59,296 bases of DNA from a virus, in the IMG/VR virus record IMGVR_UViG_3300039171_000065, positions 1-59,296 of that record. One strand, written 5' to 3'. Under the pieces are notes generated by a model, which ran no database searches, was not told where the DNA came from, and saw only the letters and a list, made by a program, of their open reading frames with translations. Position numbers and translations under genes: made by a program. Positions 7,471 through 16,205 of this stretch are shown here, one piece after another. The stretch's first letter is position 1. Each line of letters starts with the position of its first letter.

Positions 7471-8998
7471 CGAATCCTATGTCAAGATTTCTTGTGTTGA
7501 AAAATACATGGAAATGGAGATTCAGGATAAGTTTAGTTTTGAGGTTCCTAACGCTAAACATGACCCGCGTGTGAAAGCTGGTAAATGGGATGGGTACAAA
7601 CGGCTCTACAACCGCCGTAACAAGACGTTTCCCGTAGGCTTGGTGTTGGCACTGCTAAGGTTTGTAAAGGGGCAGGGATACAGCTACAAGGTTGATCCTG
7701 AGCTTATTCCACAGACTGACCTCATTCGTGAAGATATTGAACACGTAATGACTACGGTGATTGATCCGCATAGCAAAGGTAAGCCAATTACACCACACGA
7801 ACACCAGTACGATGCTCTTATGCATATGTTTGGCATGGGACGCAGTTTATGTTTGTCATCTACAAGTAGTGGTAAGTCCCTTATCATTTACAGCGCCTTG
7901 CGTATGTTGCAACTACTTCCTGAGATGGAAGACAAAAAATTCTTTGTCGTAGTTCCCTCTGGAAACCTAGTTGAGCAGATGTACAATGATTTTGAAAATT
8001 ATGCTACGGGTTCCTCTGTTAAGTGGAATGTTGGAACTCATTGTCAGAAAATCAACAAAGACTATAAAAAATATATTGATAGACAGATTGTTATTACTAC
8101 ATGGCAGTCCATGGCAAAGCTTCCTAAATACGTTTTTGATGATATGAAAGCCGTATTTTGTGACGAAGTTCACGGTAGCTCTGCCCAAGTCCTTTCTGGT
8201 TTGATTGAAAATTCTATCAACTGCCCTATGAAGCATGGCTTAACCGGTTCGCTTGATGGGTTTGAATCAAACGAAATGTTTATTGAAGGTTTGTTTGGCC
8301 CGCGCAAGATCATCATGACAGCAAAAGAAAGCATTGATAAAGGTGTTGCATCCCCTATTGATGTGAAGATGCTTTTGTTGAAGTATAGCCAAGAATTCAA
8401 GGGTGATCTTGCGTCTACCGTATTCACAAAGGAAGATGGAAAAAAACGAAACCCTAAAGACTGGTATCGTGTTGAAAAAGAATTTATCTATTCACTCCCT
8501 GAAAGGAAAAAGTTTCTTGTCAATCTGATTCTGTCCCTGAAAGGAAATACGCTTGTTTTGTTTGACTCAATAGACATCTATCAAACTCCTGTATATGAGA
8601 TGTTGAAAGAAAAGCATGATAATGTGTTTGTTATTAATGGCGAGGTCAGTAACAAAGAACGTGACGTTATCAAGGCTAAGATCGAGGCTGGTGAGAGTGT
8701 GATAACCTGTGCCACTTTTGGAACTATGGCTGTTGGTATTTCTATCAATAAGCTTCACAACATGGTTCTTGCATCATCCACAAAATCCATGATCAGGATC
8801 ATTCAGTCTATTGGTCGATTGATGCGATTGCATGATACAAAAGAGGTTGCCACAATTTATGACGTGGTTGATGATCTTTCTATGCCCGACAAGCGGTATA
8901 GTGGGTATATGATACAGCATGGCAAGGCTCGTGTAAAAATCTATGCCAATGAGCAACATCCTGTCAAATTCTATCCTGTTGACATCAAAAAGGGGTAA
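7430..8998 (+). CDS. uvsW: UvsW-like SF2 helicase
   Basis: Unwinds R-loops and branched intermediates, ending origin-dependent initiation in T4. The 522-residue product has the UvsW N-terminal domain (VEKYMEMEIQDKFSFEVP...DPRVKAGKWDGYKRL), Walker A SSTSSGKS (about 142-149), a DEVH box (about 244) and the late motif QSIGRLMRLHD. It is close to T4 UvsW in length (502). In T4 uvsW is a late gene, and here it is cotranscribed from a late promoter with the upstream candidate head protein. ATG codons at 7430 and 7436 are both possible. Confidence 0.93.
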   Translation: MNMSQPQIIIQKINESYVKISCVEKYMEMEIQDKFSFEVPNAKHDPRVKAGKWDGYKRLYNRRNKTFPVGLVLALLRFVKGQGYSYKVDPELIPQTDLIREDIEHVMTTVIDPHSKGKPITPHEHQYDALMHMFGMGRSLCLSSTSSGKSLIIYSALRMLQLLPEMEDKKFFVVVPSGNLVEQMYNDFENYATGSSVKWNVGTHCQKINKDYKKYIDRQIVITTWQSMAKLPKYVFDDMKAVFCDEVHGSSAQVLSGLIENSINCPMKHGLTGSLDGFESNEMFIEGLFGPRKIIMTAKESIDKGVASPIDVKMLLLKYSQEFKGDLASTVFTKEDGKKRNPKDWYRVEKEFIYSLPERKKFLVNLILSLKGNTLVLFDSIDIYQTPVYEMLKEKHDNVFVINGEVSNKERDVIKAKIEAGESVITCATFGTMAVGISINKLHNMVLASSTKSMIRIIQSIGRLMRLHDTKEVATIYDVVDDLSMPDKRYSGYMIQHGKARVKIYANEQHPVKFYPVDIKKG

Positions 8999-9014
8999 AT
9001 TCTCTTTTTGATGT
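8982..9014 (+). terminator. Hairpin terminator overlapping the uvsW stop
   Basis: 11-bp stem ACATCAAAAAG / CTTTTTGATGT with the stop codon in the loop, followed by TCTTATTTCACATTTTT. The T-tract is partly inside the stem. Confidence 0.6.
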
Positions 9015-9221
9015 TCTTATTTCACATTTTTAACTCTGTACAAGCTCACTGAGCAGATTTTATCTTTCATTCTATACTACGCCCTACCCCTTAACAAAAA
9101 CCTCTCTATGGACACACCAAAGCCTCTAATGGGTTTAAAGCCCTCTTTATAGACACATGTGTGTCTGTTTTGTGTGTCAACACTCTTTTTAAACATTACA
9201 TAATGTTAACGAAAATAAGTC

Positions 9222-9250
9222 TTGACAGGATATTTTCGATCCGCTAAACT
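9222..9250 (+). promoter_or_regulatory. Sigma70-type promoter in the non-coding region
   Basis: TTGACA, 17-nt spacer, TAAACT. It points into the repeat region, where no good gene follows, so the transcript may be non-coding. Confidence 0.6.
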
Positions 9251-9340
9251 CTGCCTAGTTTCACAAGCAAAAGAAGATAAAACCTTTTTTGGCATCGTAA
9301 AAAGACACTCGCCAAAAAATAAACTAATAAAAAACTTAAA

Positions 9341-9605
9341 CCTCATTCGCTGGCGCTCATTACTGTATATGGAAGGTTATAGAAAAAAAAAAAAGAAAAA
9401 ATATACCTCGCTCGCTTCGCTCACTACTGTATAAGAAAATATTTTAACAGGTTTATGAACGTCTTTAAAGGATTTTATTAGAATAAAAAAGAATATAAAA
9501 AAAACAAAAAAGTATATCCTCATTCGCTGGCGCTCATTACTGTATATGAAAAAAGAAAAAAGAAAAAATAGAAAACCGCATCCCCGTTCGCTGCGCTCTC
9601 TTTAG
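9341..9605. repeat. Four copies of a 25-30-bp C(T)C-GCTGGCGCTCATTACTGTATA repeat
   Basis: Copies at 9341-9370 and 9518-9547 are identical over 30 nt. Variants lie at 9406-9434 (CTCGCTCGCTTCGCTCACTACTG core) and 9582-9605. A-rich tracts separate them. The inner CGC-TG-GCG can form a tiny hairpin. The arrangement is that of an iterated element, not a CRISPR array, because spacing is irregular and the spacers are low-complexity. Confidence 0.75.
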
Positions 9606-9626
9606 TCAAAATAGTGTATAAAATGT

Positions 9627-9655
9627 TTGCAACATAACCAAAAGTGTATTATAAT
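9627..9655 (+). promoter_or_regulatory. Sigma70-type promoter for the RNase H-gp55 operon
   Basis: TTGCAA, 17-nt spacer, TATAAT, ending 55 nt before the RNase H start. Confidence 0.75.
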
Positions 9656-9710
9656 TATTCTTAGTGTATAAAAAGTCAAAAAACTGGTTTTTACTTAAAG
9701 GATTTTAAAA

Positions 9711-10181
9711 TTGAAAAGACAAATACAAATATGGAGTGATGGAGGGAAGCGTAAAGAAATAGCGTCATGGGCTTTCTGTTTGTATTCACCAGATATTGAA
9801 AAAGTTATATATGAAAAACGTGGTTGTATTACAGGAACATCACAACAAGGTGAATTGAGTGCAGGACTATATGCACTAGAGTTTATTTTTAATAGATTTA
9901 CAAGTAAACAACTTGCATCAATGGATATAACACTATATACTGATAGTCAATACTTATCCAAAGGCATGAATGATTGGCTATGGGGTTGGAAGAACAAAGG
10001 TTGGAAAGGTTCTTCAATGAAGATTATTAAGAATGTAGATTACTGGAAAAGACTTGATACACTTAAATCACAGATGCCTTCCGTTAAGTTTCAATGGATA
10101 AAAGGCCATGCTGGTATTGAGTTGAATGAGTACGTAGATAAGTTATGTACAAAAGCTTTAGAGGATTATCACGCAGTATGA
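9711..10181 (+). CDS. rnh: Ribonuclease HI-like protein
   Basis: Removes RNA from RNA-DNA hybrids such as lagging-strand primers. The 156-residue product shows the RNase HI fold and its four carboxylates: Asp10 in WSDGG, Glu in GELSAGLYALEF (about 48), Asp in YTDSQYLSKGMNDW (about 77), and KGHAGIELNEYVDKL with the last Asp near 142. This is the cellular RNase HI type, not the FEN-1-like T4 Rnh, so it is a non-orthologous replacement of the T4 enzyme. TTG start with an AAAGGA SD. Its stop overlaps the gp55 ATG. Confidence 0.92.
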   Translation: MKRQIQIWSDGGKRKEIASWAFCLYSPDIEKVIYEKRGCITGTSQQGELSAGLYALEFIFNRFTSKQLASMDITLYTDSQYLSKGMNDWLWGWKNKGWKGSSMKIIKNVDYWKRLDTLKSQMPSVKFQWIKGHAGIELNEYVDKLCTKALEDYHAV

Positions 10182-10921
10182 AAAAAATTAGCGAAATCAC
10201 AGTAAAGGATATTGACAATCTGGAATTCGAATTGAAGTTGGAAGCAGAAAAAGAAGACAAAAAATCACACTATGTAAACAACAAAGAATTGTTCAAAGAA
10301 TTTCAAAAGTATTATGCAGTCAAGCAAAAGCTTCTGGAAGAACACAAAGAGCAAATGCTTGATGACTTTGGTTTGCTTGATGAAGAAGAACTTGAGCAAC
10401 ACAGTGAAGAGATTCAAGAAGAATTTAAAAAAGCACTCAAGACGTTCACAGCACCACCATTAACCAATATTATTGGACAAGCCATTCTAGATATTTCATA
10501 CAGACGGTGCTACAGTCCTCGGTTTGTAAACTACACACCGAACTGGAAAGAAGAGATGATCAATGACGCAATCGAAACCTGTGTCAAGTATGCACACAAT
10601 TTTAACCCAGAGAAATACAACAATCCATTTGCATACTTGACACAATTGGTCAACAATGCAAACTTTCAAAGGATCAAGAAAGAACACAAGCAACAGTATA
10701 TAAAACTAAAGTTGTTTGATGACAGTCACGGATTTGTTGGTGATATTGATGAGAACAACATGAATGAAGAAGACATGGAAATTATTGATGAATCCAATGA
10801 AATGTACAGTGATCGTTTAAAGTATATCGACAACTATGAAGAGATTCAGGGGCTGAACAAAGAACGTCAGAAACGTAAGAAGAAAGGCGATGATAACGAC
10901 AGCATTCTGGATATGGAGTAA
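10178..10921 (+). CDS. 55: Late-transcription sigma factor gp55
   Basis: Directs host RNA polymerase to TATAAATA promoters together with the clamp. The product has the gp55 signature: HYVNNKELFKEFQKYY near the start, then IGQAILDISYR, EEMINDAIETCVKYAHNFNPEKYNNPFAYLTQLVNNANFQRIKKEHK, which corresponds to sigma region 2. It is 247 residues versus 185 in T4, with an acidic inserted region (residues about 60-90) and a C-terminal extension. The true start is the ATG overlapping the RNase H stop. It fits the many NATAAATA sites in this window. Confidence 0.93.
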   Translation: MKKISEITVKDIDNLEFELKLEAEKEDKKSHYVNNKELFKEFQKYYAVKQKLLEEHKEQMLDDFGLLDEEELEQHSEEIQEEFKKALKTFTAPPLTNIIGQAILDISYRRCYSPRFVNYTPNWKEEMINDAIETCVKYAHNFNPEKYNNPFAYLTQLVNNANFQRIKKEHKQQYIKLKLFDDSHGFVGDIDENNMNEEDMEIIDESNEMYSDRLKYIDNYEEIQGLNKERQKRKKKGDDNDSILDME

Positions 10922-10927
10922 TTAATA

Positions 10928-11158
10928 ATGCAAGCGAGAAACGGGGATAAGGTAGTTGTTACCCACATCCCTAGTGGAATATCAGCATCATGTCTTTTAA
11001 ACTTGTATAGGTATCAACACCAGTGCCATGCCAGAGCCATGAGCCTCTTAAAATCGAGGCTCATGGCATCACAACAGATAGATGTTTCACTAGACGATGT
11101 TAATTGGAAATACACTTCATGCGATCAGAATCCAGAAACTCCGAATTTATTGAAATGA
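10928..11158 (+). CDS. Release-factor-like (RF-1 domain) small protein lacking the GGQ loop
   Basis: 76 residues. The stretch VVVTHIPSGISASCLLNLYRYQHQCHARAMSLLKSRL aligns with class I release factor domain 3 (in E. coli RF2 ...[23 protein letters not shown].QAM...KL). The catalytic GGQ that precedes this segment in release factors is absent, since translation starts only six residues before. It could bind the ribosome or compete with release or rescue factors, but this is inferred. It is the first of four small overlapping genes between gp55 and gp47. Confidence 0.6.
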   Translation: MQARNGDKVVVTHIPSGISASCLLNLYRYQHQCHARAMSLLKSRLMASQQIDVSLDDVNWKYTSCDQNPETPNLLK

Positions 11159-11292
11159 TAAAACAGTTGCACAGAGATAATTCCTATGATACCGTCATGG
11201 GAATTCGTGAAGATTCTGAGTTCATTGCACTAAAGAAGATTCACGAGCGAAACAAAATAATCGACATGATCTTAAAAGAGGTGAAATTATGA
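11119..11292 (+). CDS. Hypothetical protein, 57 aa
   Basis: Helical, charged small protein (SEFIEMIKQLHRDNSYDTV...ALKKIHERNKIIDMILKEV). Not recognised. It starts inside the end of the release-factor-like gene and its stop overlaps the next ATG (ATGA), so it belongs to the same coupled string of genes. Confidence 0.55.
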   Translation: MRSESRNSEFIEMIKQLHRDNSYDTVMGIREDSEFIALKKIHERNKIIDMILKEVKL

Positions 11293-11471
11293 GCAGGAAC
11301 GCATTTTTTAATGTTGACTTAGAAGACACAAGTGAATTGGCAACTATTGTTGAGGCTATGATTGAGGAAGCGGTTGATGGGTATAAAGAAGAAATTGCAG
11401 AATTAAAAGACAAAATAGCAGAGCTTGAAGGTGATCTTCATGAATCTGAAAAAAATCAATGCGAGTGTTGA
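11289..11471 (+). CDS. Small acidic coiled-coil protein, 60 aa
   Basis: The second half is a heptad-like helix (EEIAELKDKIAELEGDLHESEK), predicting a coiled coil and probable dimer. It ends NQCEC. Overlapped start (ATGA) with the gene before and 1-nt spacing to the next. No family recognised. Confidence 0.6.
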   Translation: MSRNAFFNVDLEDTSELATIVEAMIEEAVDGYKEEIAELKDKIAELEGDLHESEKNQCEC

Positions 11472-11472
11472 T

Positions 11473-11811
11473 ATGGATAATCAACTTTACTTTGTGGGTT
11501 TAAAAAAAGTTCCAACCACGTTAGAGGTGGTTCTTAATCAAGTCCCAGACTCATGGAGAAGTATTGTAGAAAATCTGATTAATGATCTTTTTGAGTGTGG
11601 TTGGAATGGAGAGATTGAACAAATTAAAGAAAAATTCGGAGAACTTAGATTTTATATAAACCAAACTAAAAACCTTGAAGCCATATATTCTCTAATAACG
11701 GAGGCAGAATTACTTACAGAAAGTATTTGTATTATGTGTGGTGAACCAGCAACAACAATAAGCGGTGGTGGTTGGTATACACATCGTTGCGAAACCCATA
11801 AGGACGCATAG
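11473..11811 (+). CDS. Zinc-ribbon phage protein of unknown function, 112 aa
   Basis: The N-terminal helical part carries IEQIKEKFGELRFYI. The C-terminal part is a zinc-binding module CIMCGEPA...GGGWYTHRCETH (Cys2-Cys/His). This combination recurs in many tailed phages without known function. ATG two nt after the previous stop is preferred over earlier in-frame starts that would overlap the upstream gene more deeply. Confidence 0.7.
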   Translation: MDNQLYFVGLKKVPTTLEVVLNQVPDSWRSIVENLINDLFECGWNGEIEQIKEKFGELRFYINQTKNLEAIYSLITEAELLTESICIMCGEPATTISGGGWYTHRCETHKDA

Positions 11812-11813
11812 AA

Positions 11814-12908
11814 ATGAGCAAAGTAATGATATCAACAGATTGGCATATCGGGGCGCGAGGTGGCAGTACAATCTTTCGAGATTATTTTACGTGGTATTTT
11901 AAAGAAAAATTCTTTCCTTATATGAAAGAAAACAACATCACCACACTATTAATGCTTGGTGATTTTTTTGATAATCGAAACCACTTGTCACTCAGTGATA
12001 TTGCTTTTGTGAATGAGGTTTTTCTGCCTTTGCTAGAGTCACATAAGTGTACTATGTACACCATTGCTGGTAATCATGATCTGGCATTCAAAAATACAAA
12101 TGCAGTCACATCTTTGTCTATTATGCAACACAGCAAATATGTACACATTCTAAAAGACAAGGTAGAAGAATTCAATTTTGATGGTAGTCGGTTTGTATTT
12201 GTGCCATGGATCAACGGCAACAACTACGATGAGTTCATGACAGAACTAAACAACATCAAAGACAAAGAAAACACATTTGTACTTTGCCACGCCGAATTTA
12301 ATTCATTTCTCATGTACAAGAATTCATCTCGTTGTGAATCTGGAATCGAACCAAGCCTTTTCAAAGAATTTAAAGGTGTGTGGTCTGGTCACTTTCATCA
12401 CCCGTCAAAAATTGGTAATGTCGAATATCTGGGATCAATGTTTCATCTCAATTGGCAAGATCATAACGACAAGCGCGGGTTCTGGGTGTATGACACAGAC
12501 ACACAAGAAAAGGTTCATATTGAAAACGAGTATAGCTTGTTCACTGAAATTCTCTACGAAGACGATCATGGATTGACAGATGATCAGATCAATGAGTATT
12601 GCAACCACCAGTTTGTAAAAGTTGTGATCGACAAAGAATATGATAAAGTCAAGTTTATGGACTTTTTCTCTAAGGTTAACAGCGCCAAACCGATTGATGT
12701 ACAGGTTCAGAATAATTATGCTATACTGAGTGCCAAAGAAATTACCAAAACTGATGCTGCTGAACCAGACGTAAAAGATAAGTCTATTGATACTTACATA
12801 GACACATACGTTATGAAGACAGTTTCAGAAGACAAGCGGGCCTCGATTATGAGCAAGTTCAATGATGTAAAGGCTAAAGCATCTGACATGATAGTTAAGG
12901 GTGAATAA
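11814..12908 (+). CDS. 47: Recombination nuclease subunit gp47 (Mre11/SbcD-like)
   Basis: Metallophosphoesterase nuclease that partners gp46 to resect DNA ends for UvsX recombination. Motifs: DWHIG (Asp9, His11), LGDFFDNR (about 48), GNHD (about 86-89), CHAEF (about 158), SGHFHHP (about 192). The 364-residue length is near T4 gp47 (339). It lies 2 nt before gp46 in one operon. Confidence 0.95.
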   Translation: MSKVMISTDWHIGARGGSTIFRDYFTWYFKEKFFPYMKENNITTLLMLGDFFDNRNHLSLSDIAFVNEVFLPLLESHKCTMYTIAGNHDLAFKNTNAVTSLSIMQHSKYVHILKDKVEEFNFDGSRFVFVPWINGNNYDEFMTELNNIKDKENTFVLCHAEFNSFLMYKNSSRCESGIEPSLFKEFKGVWSGHFHHPSKIGNVEYLGSMFHLNWQDHNDKRGFWVYDTDTQEKVHIENEYSLFTEILYEDDHGLTDDQINEYCNHQFVKVVIDKEYDKVKFMDFFSKVNSAKPIDVQVQNNYAILSAKEITKTDAAEPDVKDKSIDTYIDTYVMKTVSEDKRASIMSKFNDVKAKASDMIVKGE

Positions 12909-12911
12909 TAC

Positions 12912-14627
12912 ATGATCAATTTTAAGTCTATCAGTTACAAAAATTTTCAGTCAGTAGGTAATGCTGGCATGAAAATTGATCTTGACCGTTCGCCAACTAC
13001 CCTAATCGGTGGGCCAAATGGTGCAGGTAAAAGCAATTTGCTTGAAGCTATCAGCTACGCACTATTCGGAAAGCCACTAAAAAAGGTTAAGCTTGCTGGA
13101 CTAATCAACAGCATCAATCGAAAGAACATGCAAACTGAATGTGTGTTCACAAAATACGGCGATGAGTACAAAGTATTTCGTGGTGAAAAGCCAAAGGTCT
13201 TTAAGATTTTCAAGAACGGAGAACTGCTAGATCAGAACGCCGCAAGCAAAGATTATCAGGCTACACTAGAAAACGTCATAGGAATGGATCACAAGCTCTT
13301 CACACAGGTTTGTTTGCTGAACCGTGAGCGTTACATACCCTTTATGGATATGGGTGTTGCTGATCGTCGTAAGGTGGTAGAGGACATTCTAGACATCAAC
13401 ATTTTTGGATACATGAACAAGATTGTTAAAGGCAATACAGATTCAATCAAGGCTCAAATTTCTGACCTAGACTATGAACGTGGTTTGTCAGTGACTAAAC
13501 GTGATGGTGTTGAACGGTTGATTGAGCAGGCCAAGAACAACGTATCTGATCAGGTTGATGGACTGAACCAGCAAATTACTGACAATACAGACAAGATCAA
13601 ATCCATTGAATCGAAAGATTCTGATCTTGAAGCCAGTCTTAAAAAGTATGAAGGGCTTGATGAGAAATACAGAAAGCTAAAAGATAAGAAGCAAAAGTTC
13701 AGTGAGTTCTCTTATAAGTTCACATCAAAGATGACAGAACTGAAAAAGGAGCGGGCTTTCTATGATGATAATGATCAATGCCCGACATGCACACAGCATA
13801 TTGATGAAGATTTTAAGCAGGCCATTATAACGGGTGTTGATTCTAAGCAGGGGGAAATTACAGAACAAACCACTAAATTGATGGATGAACTGAAAAAGGT
13901 TCTGGATAAGATAAAGGAAATATCTGATCAGCTAGAAGAGAAGTCACAGATTCAATCTTCTATCAATACCAATAAGTCAGAAATAAATTTTCTTGATCGT
14001 GAAAATACAAAGCTTTCTAATCAGATAAAGTCAATCAGTGAAAATAAAGTAGATGATGGGCTTGATGGTCAGTTTTTGGAACTGGATAAGAAAGTTAATG
14101 AGATGGATGTTACTCTGAACGAGTTAATGCTTGAATTGGAAGAGTATGAAGCCATGCGCTCTATGCTTAAAGATGACGGTATCAAGGCGTCTATCGTCGA
14201 TGACTATGTTGGTTTTATCAACAAGCGCGTAAACGAATATCTGAATCATATGGGATTTTTCATCAATATCACACTGGATGGTAATTTTGAAGAAACTATC
14301 AACAGCGTTAATAAGAAAGATTTTACCTATGATAATCTAAGCACTGGTCAGAAAACTCGTGTGAATTTGGCATTGATGATGGTTCTACTTGAAGTTTCGG
14401 CTATGAAAAACAGCGCAGCCACCAACTTAATTTTTATTGATGAGCTACTTGAAAACTTAGACTCAGATGGGGTATCATTGTTTATGAATCTGATCAAAGA
14501 GAAAATGAAACACAAAAATGTCTTTGTTGCAACACAAAGGTTTGGAGAGTTTCAGGATCATTTCAGGTCAGAACTTTTGTTTAAACTTGGTGAAGATGGT
14601 TTCACAGAATTGGTAAAAAACTCATGA
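12912..14627 (+). CDS. 46: Recombination ATPase subunit gp46 (Rad50/SbcC-like)
   Basis: ABC-type ATPase that clamps DNA and powers gp47. Walker A GGPNGAGKS at 33-41, coiled-coil arms on each side of a zinc hook CPTC (about 290), ABC signature NLSTGQKTRVNLAL (about 474-487), Walker B LIFIDELLENLD (about 502-513). 571 residues compared with 560 in T4. The stop overlaps the start of a decayed small gene. Confidence 0.96.
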   Translation: MINFKSISYKNFQSVGNAGMKIDLDRSPTTLIGGPNGAGKSNLLEAISYALFGKPLKKVKLAGLINSINRKNMQTECVFTKYGDEYKVFRGEKPKVFKIFKNGELLDQNAASKDYQATLENVIGMDHKLFTQVCLLNRERYIPFMDMGVADRRKVVEDILDINIFGYMNKIVKGNTDSIKAQISDLDYERGLSVTKRDGVERLIEQAKNNVSDQVDGLNQQITDNTDKIKSIESKDSDLEASLKKYEGLDEKYRKLKDKKQKFSEFSYKFTSKMTELKKERAFYDDNDQCPTCTQHIDEDFKQAIITGVDSKQGEITEQTTKLMDELKKVLDKIKEISDQLEEKSQIQSSINTNKSEINFLDRENTKLSNQIKSISENKVDDGLDGQFLELDKKVNEMDVTLNELMLELEEYEAMRSMLKDDGIKASIVDDYVGFINKRVNEYLNHMGFFINITLDGNFEETINSVNKKDFTYDNLSTGQKTRVNLALMMVLLEVSAMKNSAATNLIFIDELLENLDSDGVSLFMNLIKEKMKHKNVFVATQRFGEFQDHFRSELLFKLGEDGFTELVKNS

Positions 14628-14780
14628 AGGTGATCATTTGCGGGTCAAGAAAATTATTTTTTAGAACCAAGTGAGGTTGAACAGGCTGTCATCCTCTCTG
14701 GCTTTAAAATCACTGAGTTGGGTGTGGTTTGGCGAAAGGAACAAAGGACTGCTATGATCGAGCTTGTAAAGCAAATCTGA
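14624..14780 (+). pseudogene. Decayed SLOG/DprA-like (DUF2493-type) gene
   Basis: The start MKVIICGSR overlaps the gp46 stop (ATGA) and matches the first strand and loop of SLOG-fold proteins. That frame stops after 16 codons. One frame over, the sequence continues FLEPSEVEQAVILSGFKITEL and then jumps to VVWRKEQRTAMIEL, with the usual SGGAxGVD block missing. A frameshift plus an internal deletion explains it. Family assignment is from the short motifs only. Confidence 0.55.
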
Positions 14781-14817
14781 AAATGTACCTACACAACACA
14801 AATGGGTTAATGACACT

Positions 14818-15993
14818 ATGAAGATTACACAAGAATTGGTTGAAACATACGTTGATCGTGGGCTTGTGAAACGAAACGTATTGGGTGATTTCACACTCTA
14901 CTGTTATTCACAAGAAACATTTTTTGATAAGTCATGGGATGATGTGACAAAATCTTGTCGTGGTCTGGTATTTTATAAGGGCGAGATTGTCAATCATCCA
15001 TTTCCAAAAATTTTCAATCTGGATGAGGTTGAAGAAACATCACTTGATCAAGTCATGAGCTTGATTGCTGGTGGTCAAGAATACGTGCTTTGTCACAAAG
15101 TAAACGGCCATCTATGTATTGTTGATTATATTGCAGAATTGGACAAGTTTCTGGTTCATACAAAGGGTTCTCTTCAAGACAATGAAATGAATCAATCTGA
15201 TAAAGAAATGTTTTTTACTCAACACACTCATATGATAGAAAAGATTCGATCAAATGGTTCGAGTGTTACTTTCATGTTTGAGTCTATTCATGAAGACGAC
15301 CAACATACACTATACGAACAAGAAGTTTCCCGCTATGGTGGAAGAAACAACTTGGTTTTACTTGGTGGATATCATGAAAATCCACAGAGAAAAGGTCATT
15401 GGAAGTCATTACCGCCATGGTCACTACAAAAATGGGCAGAATATAGTGGAACTCCCTGTGTCGAACACGATGAAGAAAAAGCACTGGATCATGACACAAT
15501 CAAGCTTATGTTTGATGAGATTGACACAGAAGGCTACGTTATCTGGTTTACCAATCTCGATTTTCGAGTCAAGGTCAAAACCACAGACTACTGGAAAATG
15601 CGGTTTCGTAAAGAGTTAACACCAGATACCATTATTGATAAGTTTGTTTCTGGTGGGGACACACGAATCCAAAACCGATACCCAGAAGAGATTGCTGATA
15701 AGGCTGTTGATTTGATAGAAAGATATTTCGATAGGTTTATTGCTGATGCTGGTCTAAGTATCCCTGCAAAAGCTTTTGGATTAGAAAGAAAGAATATTGC
15801 TCAAAGTGATTTACTGACAAATATGCAAAAATCTTTGTTATTCAACATCTTAGACGGAAAGAAAATAGTTATTAAAAAATATATGAATAATAAGCAATTT
15901 CGACTTGACTTCAAAGCCTATATGAACGATAATGAGTCATACAAGAAAGACATTGCGGATTCACTCATTAAATACATTGAAGAACGAGGATAA
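14818..15993 (+). CDS. T4 Rnl1-like RNA ligase
   Basis: Seals RNA 5'-phosphate to 3'-OH ends through a ligase-adenylate, for example in tRNA repair. Nucleotidyltransferase motif I is HKVNGHL with Lys near 94 (Lys99 in T4 Rnl1). Further motifs are CRGLVFY (about 46), FMFESI (about 152), EGYVIWF (about 239) and VKVKTTDYW (about 252). The C-terminal third is helical, as in Rnl1. 391 residues versus 374 in T4. It heads a cluster with a small membrane protein, a polynucleotide kinase and a phosphatase. Confidence 0.88.
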   Translation: MKITQELVETYVDRGLVKRNVLGDFTLYCYSQETFFDKSWDDVTKSCRGLVFYKGEIVNHPFPKIFNLDEVEETSLDQVMSLIAGGQEYVLCHKVNGHLCIVDYIAELDKFLVHTKGSLQDNEMNQSDKEMFFTQHTHMIEKIRSNGSSVTFMFESIHEDDQHTLYEQEVSRYGGRNNLVLLGGYHENPQRKGHWKSLPPWSLQKWAEYSGTPCVEHDEEKALDHDTIKLMFDEIDTEGYVIWFTNLDFRVKVKTTDYWKMRFRKELTPDTIIDKFVSGGDTRIQNRYPEEIADKAVDLIERYFDRFIADAGLSIPAKAFGLERKNIAQSDLLTNMQKSLLFNILDGKKIVIKKYMNNKQFRLDFKAYMNDNESYKKDIADSLIKYIEERG

Positions 15994-15997
15994 TATT

Positions 15998-16192
15998 ATG
16001 AACGCTGGACTATTGATGGTTGTGATTTGTTTTGCTGCTCTGGCAGGTCTTGGATTTGCTATCTCATTTGGAGTATATATTGTTGTAGCAGTCTTTGGTG
16101 GAAACACCACCATTACAAAAAAAATGATGAAATTCTTTGGCATCGTTCTGGGAGCTAGTTTAGTCGGCTTCTTATTCGCTGCTGATAAGTAA
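15998..16192 (+). CDS. Small two-helix membrane protein in the RNA-repair cluster
   Basis: 64 residues with hydrophobic segments at about 3-33 and 44-61 separated by GGNTTITKKMMK. The ATG follows the ligase stop by 4 nt. No family recognised. Its place between ligase and kinase genes is conserved synteny only if other genomes show it. Confidence 0.65.
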   Translation: MNAGLLMVVICFAALAGLGFAISFGVYIVVAVFGGNTTITKKMMKFFGIVLGASLVGFLFAADK

Positions 16193-16205
16193 ACGGGAAT
16201 ACGTT

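Larger units (their letters stand above)
9015..9710. other. About 700-bp non-coding region with hairpins and repeats, possible replication origin
   Basis: No convincing gene on either strand. It holds a dyad AGACACA-TG-TGTGTCT (9151-9166), a hairpin AACATT-acat-AATGTT (9192-9207), two sigma70-like promoters, long A-tracts and four copies of a C(T)C-rich repeat. It lies between uvsW, an R-loop helicase acting at T4 origins, and the RNase H gene, a primer-removal enzyme. Origin function is an inference from content and context. Confidence 0.5.

Noticed and set aside
9222-9434. 70-codon frame in the non-coding region
   Set aside because: TTG start coincides with a -35 hexamer, the composition is lysine-run low complexity over A-tracts, and no SD is present.
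9341-9605. Repeat cluster as a CRISPR array or tRNA cluster
   Set aside because: Only four copies, irregular spacing and low-complexity A-rich intervals; no cloverleaf can be drawn.
15254-15619. 121-codon frame inside the RNA ligase
   Set aside because: Overlaps conserved ligase motifs in another frame and has no SD.
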